Shown here: piece after piece, positions 15,067-23,314 of the stretch | Layout of the letters: each line of letters opens with the position of its first letter | Position numbering within the stretch: position 1 is the first letter of the stretch | From: Planctomycetaceae bacterium | GTDB lineage: Bacteria > Planctomycetota > Planctomycetia > Pirellulales > Thermoguttaceae | Direction: 5' to 3' | Assembly (NCBI GenBank): GCA_004556055.1 | Contig: SFIW01000029.1 | Span: 1 to 28,902, forward strand | Length of the DNA stretch: 28,902 bases | Notes under the pieces: generated by a model | What the model was told of the DNA's origin: nothing | Databases searched by the model: none | The model's input: only the letters and a program-made list of their open reading frames with translations | Program-made: the position numbers and the translations under genes

Positions 15067-16857
15067 TCATTGAGCCAAGTCGGCGGCGGGATCGTCGGCA
15101 AGTCTCACGCCAAAGCGTTCGCGCATGGCGTTGACAAACGCAGGGGTCCAACATGCGGGCGGCTTAGGACCGACGACGACTCCTCGATATCCCAACGCGC
15201 AAAGCGAAAGAAGGAACGCGAGGGAAGTTTCGCCCCACAAGCTGACGAAGAAGGCCAACGGCGCGTTGCCCGGTTCGCGATCCAACTCTGCGGTCAGCGT
15301 GTTGGCAAAGCGCAGAGCGGCGTTGGCGTCGCGCTCGCTTCCGACGTCGACGAGCTTCGTCACGCCGTATGGAGTCGGCGTGATTAAAGACCGATCAAAG
15401 CGGAATTTCACGTCGCCAAACGAGATGACGAAGGCGTCGCTTGGGACGGCGGCAAAGAGTCGAGTAAAGTAGTCGTTCGAATCGCCGTTGGCGTCCTGAC
15501 CGCCGATCACCACGATCTTTTCCAGGCGATTGTCGCGAATTGCGCGCGCGGCGTGCTCGACCGCGTCGAGAACTTTCGTCTCGCCGCCAAATCCGACGGG
15601 AAGCTTCTCAAGCGTCTGGGCGCGGAAGAAACCGCTAGAATCCTTCGCGGCGCGTATTACGGGACTCATATTATATGAACCGTCGGCTTTTCGCGGCACG
15701 ACGGCGACAGATTCGCAATATGAAGGTTTAGTCGTAAAGATGTAAGGCGCGTATGAGCCGTCGGGCTCTTCGATAGGCGCGGAGGCCACGAGGATCCCGC
15801 CGGGAAAAGCGCCCAGTTCGCTCTTCTGATTACGCCACGAACCGCCGTAATGTCCGACGAGTCGTTTCTTCTCGCGGAACGCCTTTAAGGAGTGAGCGAC
15901 GATGGAGTCGCCATGCGTCCAGACGTCGACCTCGTTATATTCGGCCTGATTTAGGAGCTGCATGAGGGCGTCGAGATCGTCTCCCATGAAGAGGACGCAC
16001 TTGCCCGCTTTAGGGGAAAGGAGGACGGCTTCAGGAGACTGCTCTCCGTAACGCCACTTAATTCCCTCTTCGAGGGTCTCCAAGGCGGCGGCGTTGACGC
16101 GACCGATATTGACGAGCGCGTCATAAAGTTTCTCGTCGTCGGCGCCCTCGTCGGCAAGGAGCGCCAAAGCGTCGACAATTCCGTCGAGCGCCATCTTATT
16201 CTTTTCACGCCAATTTCGCGCTCTTTCCTCGACGGCGGCGGCGTCGGCGGTAATTTCAGCGCGCCGTTCGCGACGTTCCTTCGGTCGCAACGTCTCCAAG
16301 TGATTGCGCAACCCTTGCGCTTCGAAATCAAGCGCGCAGCAGGCGTCATGCTCAATTTCCAAAGAACGGCGCAAATTTTCAGCCGCGCCGACGACGCCCG
16401 CGCAAAGCGTCTCCGATAAAGCGAAAGACTCCGCGCCGATCGACGCAATTACCGCGTCGGGTAAATACTCGAGTCCGTTCGCGATTAATTTTTCAATCTG
16501 CCCGTCGTCGGGTTCCGGAATCTCGGCGATCGTCTCGAGAACTTTCTGTTCGTACGCGGCGATTTCATTGTCGGACGTTTCCTCGGCGATCACGCTCGCC
16601 AGCTGCGAAATGTAGTCGCCGCGCAAGACGAGTTTCGCAAGAGACTTCACGTCGAGAGACGCGTTCGCGGACGACGCTTCCAACGCTTCCAAGAGGTACG
16701 AGACGACCGTTTCGCTACGGTTCTCAAGAGCGCGCGCCTTCACGACGTCGCTTGCAATGATTTTACACCAGCCCAATAGCAGATATCGAAGGCTCGACGT
16801 CTTAGGTTCAACGACACGCGTCGCGCCAAACGTAGGTTCCGTCTGATTTTCAAACAT
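15067..16857 (-). CDS. Hybrid-cluster-protein (Hcp) homologue lacking all cysteine cluster ligands
   Basis: The 596-residue protein aligns by eye with hybrid cluster protein along the whole length: MFENQTE against MFCYQCQET at the N-terminus, MGDDLDALMQLLNQAE against SGHDLKDLEELLKQTE, WTHGDSIVAH against YTHGEMLPAH, then VGHYGGSW, the FPGGIL and IFTT segments, and GPKPPACWTP. Canonical Hcp binds a [4Fe-4S] cluster (four N-terminal Cys) and a hybrid Fe-S-O cluster, and reduces hydroxylamine or NO. Here the N-terminal cysteines are gone. The hybrid-cluster ligands map to D293 (His), D317 (Glu), P361 (Cys), Q454 (Cys), D482 (Cys), E508 (Cys) and E543 (Glu, retained). It therefore cannot build the normal clusters. 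An intact 596-codon frame argues against a pseudogene. No strong ribosome binding site precedes the ATG. It is divergent from the PFOR gene. Confidence 0.85.
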   Translation of the reverse strand: MFENQTEPTFGATRVVEPKTSSLRYLLLGWCKIIASDVVKARALENRSETVVSYLLEALEASSANASLDVKSLAKLVLRGDYISQLASVIAEETSDNEIAAYEQKVLETIAEIPEPDDGQIEKLIANGLEYLPDAVIASIGAESFALSETLCAGVVGAAENLRRSLEIEHDACCALDFEAQGLRNHLETLRPKERRERRAEITADAAAVEERARNWREKNKMALDGIVDALALLADEGADDEKLYDALVNIGRVNAAALETLEEGIKWRYGEQSPEAVLLSPKAGKCVLFMGDDLDALMQLLNQAEYNEVDVWTHGDSIVAHSLKAFREKKRLVGHYGGSWRNQKSELGAFPGGILVASAPIEEPDGSYAPYIFTTKPSYCESVAVVPRKADGSYNMSPVIRAAKDSSGFFRAQTLEKLPVGFGGETKVLDAVEHAARAIRDNRLEKIVVIGGQDANGDSNDYFTRLFAAVPSDAFVISFGDVKFRFDRSLITPTPYGVTKLVDVGSERDANAALRFANTLTAELDREPGNAPLAFFVSLWGETSLAFLLSLCALGYRGVVVGPKPPACWTPAFVNAMRERFGVRLADDPAADLAQ

Positions 16858-16883
16858 AATATGCCGTGTGCTTTCTATTCATG

Positions 16884-16973
16884 ACGATCGCTTCCGCAGC
16901 TTAGAGGCGATCGTTAAGGGCCTTAAAAACAAAAAACGGTCGACGCGATCAGGGCTACAAAAAACGCTGATCG
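16884..16973 (-). other. Two leader hairpins upstream of the Hcp-like gene
   Basis: Read on the minus strand, a 7-bp perfect stem (CGATCAG/CTGATCG, 16946-16973) is followed within about 10 nt by a TTTTTTGTTTTT tract. Next comes an 8-bp perfect stem (ACGATCGC/GCGATCGT, 16884-16914) that ends 26 nt before the start codon. The first resembles an attenuator or terminator in the leader, although the T tract is not flush with the stem. The second may control access to the start codon. Confidence 0.45.
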
Positions 16974-17079
16974 ACGCTGCCGTCTTCCTCGCTTGCGCGC
17001 CAAAGCGTAACCGACTACGCCGCCGACGCGTCGTCTCGGCGCTCTCTATGCCGCGCGCCAAGCCGTTCTACTTTGCGTT

Positions 17080-17108
17080 ATTATAACAATAGACGCGAAA
17101 TAACGCAA
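17080..17108 (-). promoter_or_regulatory. Predicted promoter of the Hcp-like gene (extended -10)
   Basis: On the minus strand, TTGCGT (plus-strand 17103-17108) is followed after 17 bp by TATAAT (17080-17085), which is preceded by TGT in the extended -10 configuration. Transcription would start near 17073, leaving a leader of about 215 nt. A 7-bp wobble-containing stem (17036-17061) begins about 12 nt downstream of that start. Confidence 0.6.
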
Positions 17109-17422
17109 CACGGTTGCAGATAATATTGAGAAAATAAGCGACTTTTCCTCAAAAGAGGACAAGAATGAGAAAAGTTTAGAACGATAAGGCTCATTTTATC
17201 ATCAAGATCGCCGCTAAATAAAAATAAATCAAAAAAATTAGCCGTAATTTCTTCATTTCCTGTTGAAGGGAGGCCGAAAAAAGGACGGTTGTATATCGCC
17301 GCGCGGCGACAATCCCCGCCCGCCCCCTTGCGCGTTTCTGTCCAAGGGGATAGAATGGAGGCGAAATTTTTTAATGGCGTTATTGCGTCCGCACGTTCAG
17401 CTTTCGAACCATAGGACGCTCG

Positions 17423-17446
17423 GCGTCGGGCGCCCAATCCCGACGC
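17423..17446 (+). other. Stem-loop in the PFOR upstream region
   Basis: A perfect 8-bp stem (GCGTCGGG/CCCGACGC) with an 8-nt loop has no T run after it, so it is not a simple terminator. It lies 85 bp before the GTG start. No convincing promoter was found; a weak CATAGG just upstream would put the stem at the very 5' end of the transcript, as in other leaders here. Confidence 0.45.
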
Positions 17447-17531
17447 GCGACACGCCTAAATTATAGGGGAAATTTGAGGGCAAGACGCCCGAACGATACG
17501 TTGAATTAGATACGTGTAGAGGAGACCTACA

Positions 17532-20500
17532 GTGAGCGACGAAAAACGCTTTGTTATGTGCGACGGTAATGAAGCCGCTGCAATGATCGCGCATCTTTGC
17601 AATGAAGTGATGGCTATTTACCCGATCACGCCGTCTTCAACCATGGGCGAACTTGCCGACGAATGGTCGGCCAAAGGCAAGAAGAACCTCTTCGGCGTCG
17701 TGCCGCAAATTGTCGAAATGCAGAGTGAAGCGGGCGCAGCGGGCGCGGTTCACGGCTCTTTGCAAGCGGGCGCTTTGACGTGCACCTTCACCGCCTCGCA
17801 GGGTCTCCTGCTCATGATCCCGAACATGTTCAAGATCGCCGGCGAACAGACCCCGACCGTCTTCCATGTCACCGCGCGTTGCATCGCGACCCACGCGCTC
17901 TCCATCTTCGGCGATCACTCCGACGTCATGGCGACCCGTTCCTGCGGTTGGGCGATGCTCGCGAGCGGTTCCGTTCAGGAAACCCACGACCTCGCTCTCA
18001 TCTCCTATGCCTCCACGTACAAGAGCCGCGTTCCTTTCATGCACTTCTTCGACGGTTTCCGCACCTCTCACGAAGTCGGCAAACTCGAAAAGCTTCCTGA
18101 AGAAACGGTTCGCGCGATGATCGATCTCGATCTCGTCAAGCAATTCCGCGACCGCGCCCTCAATCCGGCGCACCCGGTCGTGCGCGGAACCGCGCAGAAC
18201 TCCGACGTCTTCTTCCAGGCGCGCGAAGCTTGCAACCCGACGTACAACGCCGTTCCCGGTATCGTTCAGGAAGCGATGGACAAATTCGCCTCCCTCACCG
18301 GTCGTCAGTATCACATCTTCGACTACGTCGGCGATCCGAACGCCGAATCGGTCATCGTCGTTATCGGTAGCGGCGCGGGTATCGTTGAAGAATACCTTGA
18401 CACGATCGGGATGGATAAGAAGGTCGGTCTCTTGAACGTCCGCCTCTATCGTCCGTTCTCCGCCGCCGCGTTCGTCGGCGCGCTCCCCAAAACCGTCAAG
18501 AAGATCGCCGTCCTCGACCGCACCAAAGAACCCGGCGCGACCGGCGAACCCCTCTATCACGACGTCGTCTCCGCCATGGCTCAGGAATGGGAAGGCGTCA
18601 TGCCCAAAATCTACGGCGGTCGTTTCGGACTCGCTTCCAAAGACTTCACCCCCGCGATGGTCAAAGGCCTCTACGAAGCGATGGCCAACGGAACCATCAA
18701 GAACAACTTCACCGTCGGTATCAAAGACGACGTCACCAATTCGAGCATCGAATACGATCCGAACTACAATTCCGAAGCCGACGACGTTCGTCGCTGCATC
18801 TTCTACGGTCTTGGTAGCGACGGAACCGTCGGCGCGAACAAAGAAACAACGAAGATCGTCGGCGAATACACCCCGAACTACAGCCAGGGTTACTTCGTTT
18901 ACGACTCCAAGAAGGCCGGCGCGGTCACGATCTCTCACCTGCGCTTCTCGCCTCGCCCGATCAAGGGCTCCTATCTGATCCACTCCGCGAATTTCGTCGC
19001 GTGTCACCAGTTCGTCTTCACCAAGAAGCTCGACATGCTTAGCAACATCGTCGAAGGTGGCGTCTTCCTTCTCAACGCCCCTTATAGCGCCGACGAAGTT
19101 TGGGATCATCTCCCGATCGAATTGCAACAGGATATCATCTCCAAGAAACTGAAGTTCTACGTCGTCGACGCCGTCTCCGTTGCGAAGAACGCCGGCATGG
19201 GCGGTCGCATCAACACCGTCATGGAAACCTGCTTCTTCAAGCTCGGCGACTTCATGCCCGTCGACGAAGGTATCGAGCGCATTAAGGCCGGTATCCAGAA
19301 GGTCTACGGCAAGAAGGGTCCCGAAATCGTCGAAAAGAACTTCAAGGCGGTCGACTCCTCTCTCGCCGCGCTCCAGGAAGTCACGGTTCCTGCGGAAGTT
19401 ACCTCCACCTTCCATCGCGAACCGAGCATCCACGGCGACGCTCCTGAATTCGTCCAGAACATCTTGGGCGAAATCCTCGGCTATCGCGGCGAAGAACTCA
19501 CCGTCAAAGACATGCTCTCCACCGCGGACGGCACGTTCCCCACGGGCACCACGAAGTACGAAAAGCGCTCGATCGCGATCGATATTCCGATCTGGGATCC
19601 GAACGTCTGTATCCAGTGCGGCAACTGCTCGCTCGTCTGTCCTCACGCCGCGATTCGTATCAAAGTTTACGATTCCGCGCAGGGCGCTCCCGAAGGCTTC
19701 AAATCCGTCGACGCCAAAACGAAAGAATTCGCCGGTAAGAAATTCACGGTTCAGGTCGCTCCCGACGACTGCACCGGTTGCGGTATGTGCACCTACGTCT
19801 GCCCGGCGAAGAACAAGGAAGTCGAAGGCAAGAAGGCGATCAACCTTGAGAACCAGCTCAAGCATCTCGAAACCGAACGCAAGTCTTGGGATTACTTCCT
19901 CAGCCTTCCCGATTACGATCGTTCCAAGGTCAACGTCGCGAGCGTCAAGGGATCGCAGCTCCTTCTGCCTCTCTTCGAATTCTCGGGCTCGTGCGCGGGT
20001 TGCGGCGAAACGCCTTACGTTAAACTCGTAACGCAGCTCTTCGGCGATCGCATGCTTATCGCGAACGCTACCGGTTGCTCCTCCATTTACGGCGCGAACC
20101 TCCCGACGACGCCTTACACGACCAACGCGGAAGGCTATGGTCCGGCGTGGTGCAACTCCCTCTTCGAAGACAACGCGGAATTCGGTCTCGGTATGCGCGT
20201 CGCCGTCGAACAGCAGAGCGCTTTCGTTCGCGAATTGATCGCTGAAAAGCGCGACCAAATCGGCGCCGAACTCGTCGACAACCTCCTGAACAACAAGCAG
20301 GAAACGGAAGCGGAAATCGCTCAGCAGCGCGCTTGGGTCAAAGAACTCAAGGCGAAGGTCGACTCCTGCGCTTGCAAATGCGACCAGGCGAAATTGATCT
20401 CCATGTCCGCCGACTACCTAGTCCGTAGAAGCCAGTGGATCATCGGCGGCGACGGTTGGGCTTACGATATCGGTTACGGCGGTCTCGATCACGTCGTCGC

Positions 20501-21065
20501 CTCCAACCACAACGTCAACATCCTCGTCCTCGACACCGAAGTTTACTCCAACACCGGCGGTCAGGCGTCTAAGTCCACTCCGAAGGGCGCCGTCGCTAAG
20601 TTCGCCGCCAGCGGTAAAGTCACCGGTAAGAAAGACCTCGGCATGATGGCGGTCGCCTACGGCTCCTGCTTCGTCGGTCAGATCTCCCTCGGCGCTAATC
20701 CCGCGCACGCGATCAAGACCCTCGTCGCCGCGGAATCCTACAACGGTCCGTCTCTCGTTATCGCTTACAGCCACTGCATCGGTCAGGGTATCGATATGAA
20801 GACCGGTATGGAACTCCAGAAGGAAGCCGTCAAGTGCGGTTACTGGCCGCTGTGGTCCTATGACCCGCGCCTCGAAAAGCCGTTCGTCCTCGCGAGCAAG
20901 GCTCCCGAAGGATTGCTCGCCGACTTTGAAGCCAAGCAGAACCGCTTCAAGTCCCTCAAGCGCGCCAATCCGGAAGCCGCGCAGAAGTTCACGGACGAAG
21001 CTCAGGCCGATATCTTCAAGCGCTACGAATACTACAAAGCGCTCCAGGACGTCAAAAAGAACTGA
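17532..21065 (+). CDS. nifJ: Pyruvate:ferredoxin (flavodoxin) oxidoreductase
   Basis: A 1177-residue single-chain cytoplasmic enzyme that oxidatively decarboxylates pyruvate to acetyl-CoA and CO2 and reduces ferredoxin; it is central to anaerobic metabolism. The N-terminal pyrimidine-binding domain has the AIYPITPSSTMGE motif. Two [4Fe-4S] ferredoxin motifs follow: C693-C696-C699-C703 and C747-C750-C753-C757. The third cluster ligands are C821, C824, C849 and the distal C1102. The thiamine-diphosphate motif begins GDGWAYDIGYGG (about 973) and continues to YSNTGGQ. Length and domain order are those of the homodimeric NifJ/PFOR type. The start is GTG, with an AGAGGAG ribosome binding site about 8 nt upstream. 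The gene is monocistronic, with its own terminator, and divergent from the Hcp-like gene. Confidence 0.97.
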   Translation: MSDEKRFVMCDGNEAAAMIAHLCNEVMAIYPITPSSTMGELADEWSAKGKKNLFGVVPQIVEMQSEAGAAGAVHGSLQAGALTCTFTASQGLLLMIPNMFKIAGEQTPTVFHVTARCIATHALSIFGDHSDVMATRSCGWAMLASGSVQETHDLALISYASTYKSRVPFMHFFDGFRTSHEVGKLEKLPEETVRAMIDLDLVKQFRDRALNPAHPVVRGTAQNSDVFFQAREACNPTYNAVPGIVQEAMDKFASLTGRQYHIFDYVGDPNAESVIVVIGSGAGIVEEYLDTIGMDKKVGLLNVRLYRPFSAAAFVGALPKTVKKIAVLDRTKEPGATGEPLYHDVVSAMAQEWEGVMPKIYGGRFGLASKDFTPAMVKGLYEAMANGTIKNNFTVGIKDDVTNSSIEYDPNYNSEADDVRRCIFYGLGSDGTVGANKETTKIVGEYTPNYSQGYFVYDSKKAGAVTISHLRFSPRPIKGSYLIHSANFVACHQFVFTKKLDMLSNIVEGGVFLLNAPYSADEVWDHLPIELQQDIISKKLKFYVVDAVSVAKNAGMGGRINTVMETCFFKLGDFMPVDEGIERIKAGIQKVYGKKGPEIVEKNFKAVDSSLAALQEVTVPAEVTSTFHREPSIHGDAPEFVQNILGEILGYRGEELTVKDMLSTADGTFPTGTTKYEKRSIAIDIPIWDPNVCIQCGNCSLVCPHAAIRIKVYDSAQGAPEGFKSVDAKTKEFAGKKFTVQVAPDDCTGCGMCTYVCPAKNKEVEGKKAINLENQLKHLETERKSWDYFLSLPDYDRSKVNVASVKGSQLLLPLFEFSGSCAGCGETPYVKLVTQLFGDRMLIANATGCSSIYGANLPTTPYTTNAEGYGPAWCNSLFEDNAEFGLGMRVAVEQQSAFVRELIAEKRDQIGAELVDNLLNNKQETEAEIAQQRAWVKELKAKVDSCACKCDQAKLISMSADYLVRRSQWIIGGDGWAYDIGYGGLDHVVASNHNVNILVLDTEVYSNTGGQASKSTPKGAVAKFAASGKVTGKKDLGMMAVAYGSCFVGQISLGANPAHAIKTLVAAESYNGPSLVIAYSHCIGQGIDMKTGMELQKEAVKCGYWPLWSYDPRLEKPFVLASKAPEGLLADFEAKQNRFKSLKRANPEAAQKFTDEAQADIFKRYEYYKALQDVKKN

Positions 21066-21093
21066 GTTCGCTCCCGTAGATAGCGTTTAACTT

Positions 21094-21128
21094 GACGCGG
21101 CGCCTCAACCGAGACGTCGCGTTTTTTA
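21094..21128 (+). terminator. Intrinsic terminator of the PFOR gene
   Basis: A 12-bp stem with one mismatch and one G-U pair (arms 21095-21106 and 21111-21121ff) and an AACC loop is followed by T6. It lies about 30 bp after the stop codon. Confidence 0.8.
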
Positions 21129-21165
21129 TTTCTTGACCAAAAAGCCCCTATCCTTCCCCAAACGC

Positions 21166-21194
21166 TTGATTTTTCATGCGCTCTCGTTTATCAT
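21166..21194 (+). promoter_or_regulatory. Predicted promoter of the serine hydrolase/esterase gene
   Basis: TTGATT (21166-21171), a 17-bp spacer and TATCAT (21189-21194) predict a transcription start near 21201 and a leader of about 55 nt. Confidence 0.65.
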
Positions 21195-21205
21195 TCTACT
21201 GAGTC

Positions 21206-21232
21206 GGGAAGAGTCGCGCTCTTCCCCTTTTT
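21206..21232 (+). other. 5' leader stem-loop with T tract
   Basis: A perfect 8-bp stem (GGGAAGAG/CTCTTCCC) with a 5-nt loop starts about 5 nt after the predicted transcription start and is followed by CTTTTT. In isolation it looks like an intrinsic terminator, but it sits in the leader, between promoter and ribosome binding site. It is therefore either an attenuator or a 5' stabilising hairpin. Confidence 0.6.
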
Positions 21233-21256
21233 CATTCCCTTCATGAAGGATTCTCT

Positions 21257-23221
21257 ATGAAACGCATTTTCCTCTTTGCCGCGACGTTCGCGCTTCTTCT
21301 CTGCGCCTCCGCGACGCGCGCTCAAAACCTGGACGCCAACGGCGCTCTACCTCGCGCCATACCTGAAACGGTCGGCGTCGACTCCAATGTGATCGCCAAA
21401 ACGATCAAAGATCTCGACGAAAAATTCAACCGCGTCGACGGCGTCATGATCCTCCGAGACGGTAAAGTAATCGGCGAAGCTTGGCGCGCCCCTAACGGCC
21501 CGACGATCCCCCACGCGCTCTATTCTCTGAGCAAAAGCTTTTGCTCCACCGCCGTCGGGTTCGCCGTTTCCGAAGGGAAACTCTCCGTCGATCAAAAAAT
21601 GGTCGAATTCTTCCCCGAAGATCTTCCTGAAAACCCTGATCCTAGACTCAAAGACGTCAGAGTCAAAGACCTCCTAACGATGTCTTGCGGACACGCTAAC
21701 GAGCCTATGCCCCCCGAGATGATCGCCACGACTTACGGGCTCCAACCGATTCTTTCGGACGAGAAGCCGACGTGGGTTCAGCGCTTCCTTGCGCACAAGA
21801 TCGAATACGAACCGGGCGAACACTTCATGTACAATACGACCGGCACCTACATGTGCTCCGCGATCGTCCAGAAGGCGGTCGGCGAAAAGATCGTCGATTA
21901 TCTTCAGCCGCGACTCTTCGATCCCCTCCATATCGATCCTCCTTATTGGGAAGAATCTCCTCAAGGAATCAACAAGGGGGGCACGGGCCTCTTCCTCAAG
22001 ACGGAAGATATAGCGAAGTTCGGGCAGCTCCTGCTGCAAAAGGGTATGTGGAACGGCGAACAGCTCATTCCTTCGGCGTGGATCGACGAAGCGACGACGG
22101 GGCACGTCTCCAACGGCTCCAATCCTGAGAGCGACTGGGCGCAAGGTTATGGCTATCAGTTCTGGCGCTGCCGACATAATTGCTACCGCGGAGACGGCAT
22201 GTATTCGCAGTTCTGCTTCGTGATGCCCGATCAAAATATCGTCGTCGCGATCAACTCCGACTGCAATAACTACCAGGGAATCCTGAACGTCCTCTTCGAC
22301 AACCTCCTCGCGATTCAAGGAAGCGACGCGCTTCCCGAGAATCCCGCCGCGTACGCCGCGTTGCAGGAAGTCGAAAAATCCCTCCAGCCCAAAGAAGGCG
22401 AATCTGGAAGCGGCGTCGTCTCCCTAACGATTCCCAGCGCCGCGATGAAACGCGACGTCAACTACCGCGTCTATATTCCTAACGGCTATCGCACCACCTC
22501 CTTCTACTATCCGGTAATCTACCTCCTTCACGGCCTCTACGGCAGTGAAAAGGACTGGAGCGAACAAGGTCAGATGCAAGCGATTTGCGACGAATACTTT
22601 AAGGCGCATCCCGAACAGAAGAGCATCGTCGTCATGCCCGACGGCGGCAACCTCTGGTATCGCGATTCCGCCGACGACTCCGCCAAGTTCGAAACCTTCT
22701 TCTTTAACGAACTGATTCCCGACGTCGAACGCCGCTTCCGCTGTAAGACCGACGCGGCAAATCGCGCGATCACCGGTCTCTCCATGGGCGGTTACGGCTC
22801 CCTTCTCTACGCCTTGCGTCATCCGGATAAGTTCTGCGCGTGCTACGCGATGAGCGCGGGCCTCGCCACGAAGGACGAACTGGAAAAAGCGCCCGCTGAA
22901 CGCTTCCTCCTCGTCTTCCGTCAGGCCGCCGATCAGAAAGAAGATGGCGCTCGCTTCGACGACTACTTCTTCGCAAACGATCCTTTCACCCTCGTCGCCA
23001 ACCTCTCTCCTGAGCAAAAGAAGGCGCTGCCCCTCTTCCTCGATTGCGGCGACGACGACTGGCTCCTCCCCGCGAACATCGAATTCTTCAAACTCGCGCG
23101 TCTGACCGGCGCGTCGTGCGAACTCCGCGTTCGCGACGGCGGTCACACATGGGAATACTGGCGATCCGCGTTGCCGATGGCGCTCGAATTCTTCGGGCAA
23201 CACATGGGACGGAACAAATAA
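21257..23221 (+). CDS. Secreted serine hydrolase (beta-lactamase-like) fused to an esterase domain
   Basis: A 654-residue two-domain protein with a signal peptide ending near residue 22 (ATRA). Residues about 35-355 form a class-C beta-lactamase/DD-peptidase-like domain: S90-L-S-K93 is the SxxK motif, Y192 lies in the second motif (EHFMYNTTGTY), and RGDGMYSQ near 311 takes the place of the K/HxG motif. Residues about 385-650 form a putative-esterase (esterase D type) alpha/beta hydrolase. It contains YLLHGLYGS, the nucleophile S509 in GLSMGGYG, an Asp at 599-601 and H630 (DGGHTWEYW). All key residues look intact in both halves. Likely roles are ester or amide hydrolysis on extracellular polymers or acylated sugars; the substrate is unknown. 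The ribosome binding site AAGGA is 6 nt before the ATG. Confidence 0.9.
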   Translation: MKRIFLFAATFALLLCASATRAQNLDANGALPRAIPETVGVDSNVIAKTIKDLDEKFNRVDGVMILRDGKVIGEAWRAPNGPTIPHALYSLSKSFCSTAVGFAVSEGKLSVDQKMVEFFPEDLPENPDPRLKDVRVKDLLTMSCGHANEPMPPEMIATTYGLQPILSDEKPTWVQRFLAHKIEYEPGEHFMYNTTGTYMCSAIVQKAVGEKIVDYLQPRLFDPLHIDPPYWEESPQGINKGGTGLFLKTEDIAKFGQLLLQKGMWNGEQLIPSAWIDEATTGHVSNGSNPESDWAQGYGYQFWRCRHNCYRGDGMYSQFCFVMPDQNIVVAINSDCNNYQGILNVLFDNLLAIQGSDALPENPAAYAALQEVEKSLQPKEGESGSGVVSLTIPSAAMKRDVNYRVYIPNGYRTTSFYYPVIYLLHGLYGSEKDWSEQGQMQAICDEYFKAHPEQKSIVVMPDGGNLWYRDSADDSAKFETFFFNELIPDVERRFRCKTDAANRAITGLSMGGYGSLLYALRHPDKFCACYAMSAGLATKDELEKAPAERFLLVFRQAADQKEDGARFDDYFFANDPFTLVANLSPEQKKALPLFLDCGDDDWLLPANIEFFKLARLTGASCELRVRDGGHTWEYWRSALPMALEFFGQHMGRNK

Positions 23222-23251
23222 AAGAGACGCCTCGTAAATAGATAAAAAAGA

Positions 23252-23286
23252 GGCCGCCGCAGGTTAGCCCTGCGACGGCCTTTTTT
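23252..23286. terminator. Bidirectional intrinsic terminator between convergent genes
   Basis: A GC-rich stem (GGCCG...CGCAGG with CCTGCG...CGGCC, one mismatch) is followed by T6 on the plus strand. On the minus strand it is followed by CTCTTTTTT. It serves the esterase fusion gene and the DUF3592-type gene. Confidence 0.88.
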
Positions 23287-23314
23287 CTTCGAGCTTTTCT
23301 TCAAGTCGCGTTTT

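Larger units (their letters stand above)
16858..17531. other. 674-bp structured intergenic region between Hcp-like and PFOR genes
   Basis: It contains the minus-strand promoter at 17080-17108 and two leader hairpins toward the Hcp-like gene (16884-16914, 16946-16973). It also contains a TCCTC/GAGGA small hairpin near 17145-17158 and a 14-bp perfect palindrome TCGCCGCGCGGCGA (17296-17309). A 7-bp stem CCCCTTG/CAAGGGG lies at 17324-17349 and an 8-bp stem at 17423-17446. Short frames exist in it (for example 16868-17086), but they lack ribosome binding sites and normal composition. The density of dyads suggests structured leaders on both sides; no known riboswitch or ncRNA was recognised. Confidence 0.5.

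Noticed and set aside
15067..16857. Annotation as an ordinary hydroxylamine reductase (hcp)
   Set aside because: The scaffold matches, but all cysteine ligands for both iron-sulfur clusters are absent, so the canonical activity cannot be assumed.
16868..17086. Small overlapping frames in the Hcp-like / PFOR intergenic region as a possible gene
   Set aside because: They have no ribosome binding site, basic random composition, and overlap the predicted promoter and leader of the Hcp-like gene.
17324..17349. The CCCCTTG/CAAGGGG stem as a terminator
   Set aside because: The next T run begins about 18 bp after the stem, so it is not an intrinsic terminator. I kept it only as a structural element of the region.
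17637..20258. An 873-codon open frame antisense to the PFOR gene
   Set aside because: It lies wholly opposite an unmistakable PFOR gene. Its protein is an unpatterned D/E/R/V-rich sequence without motifs, as expected when GC-biased codons are read in reverse. It has no ribosome binding site.
15067..21065. The Hcp-like/PFOR pair as a carbon monoxide dehydrogenase/acetyl-CoA synthase locus
   Set aside because: The Hcp-like protein has no CODH cluster ligands, and no acetyl-CoA synthase or corrinoid protein genes are present.
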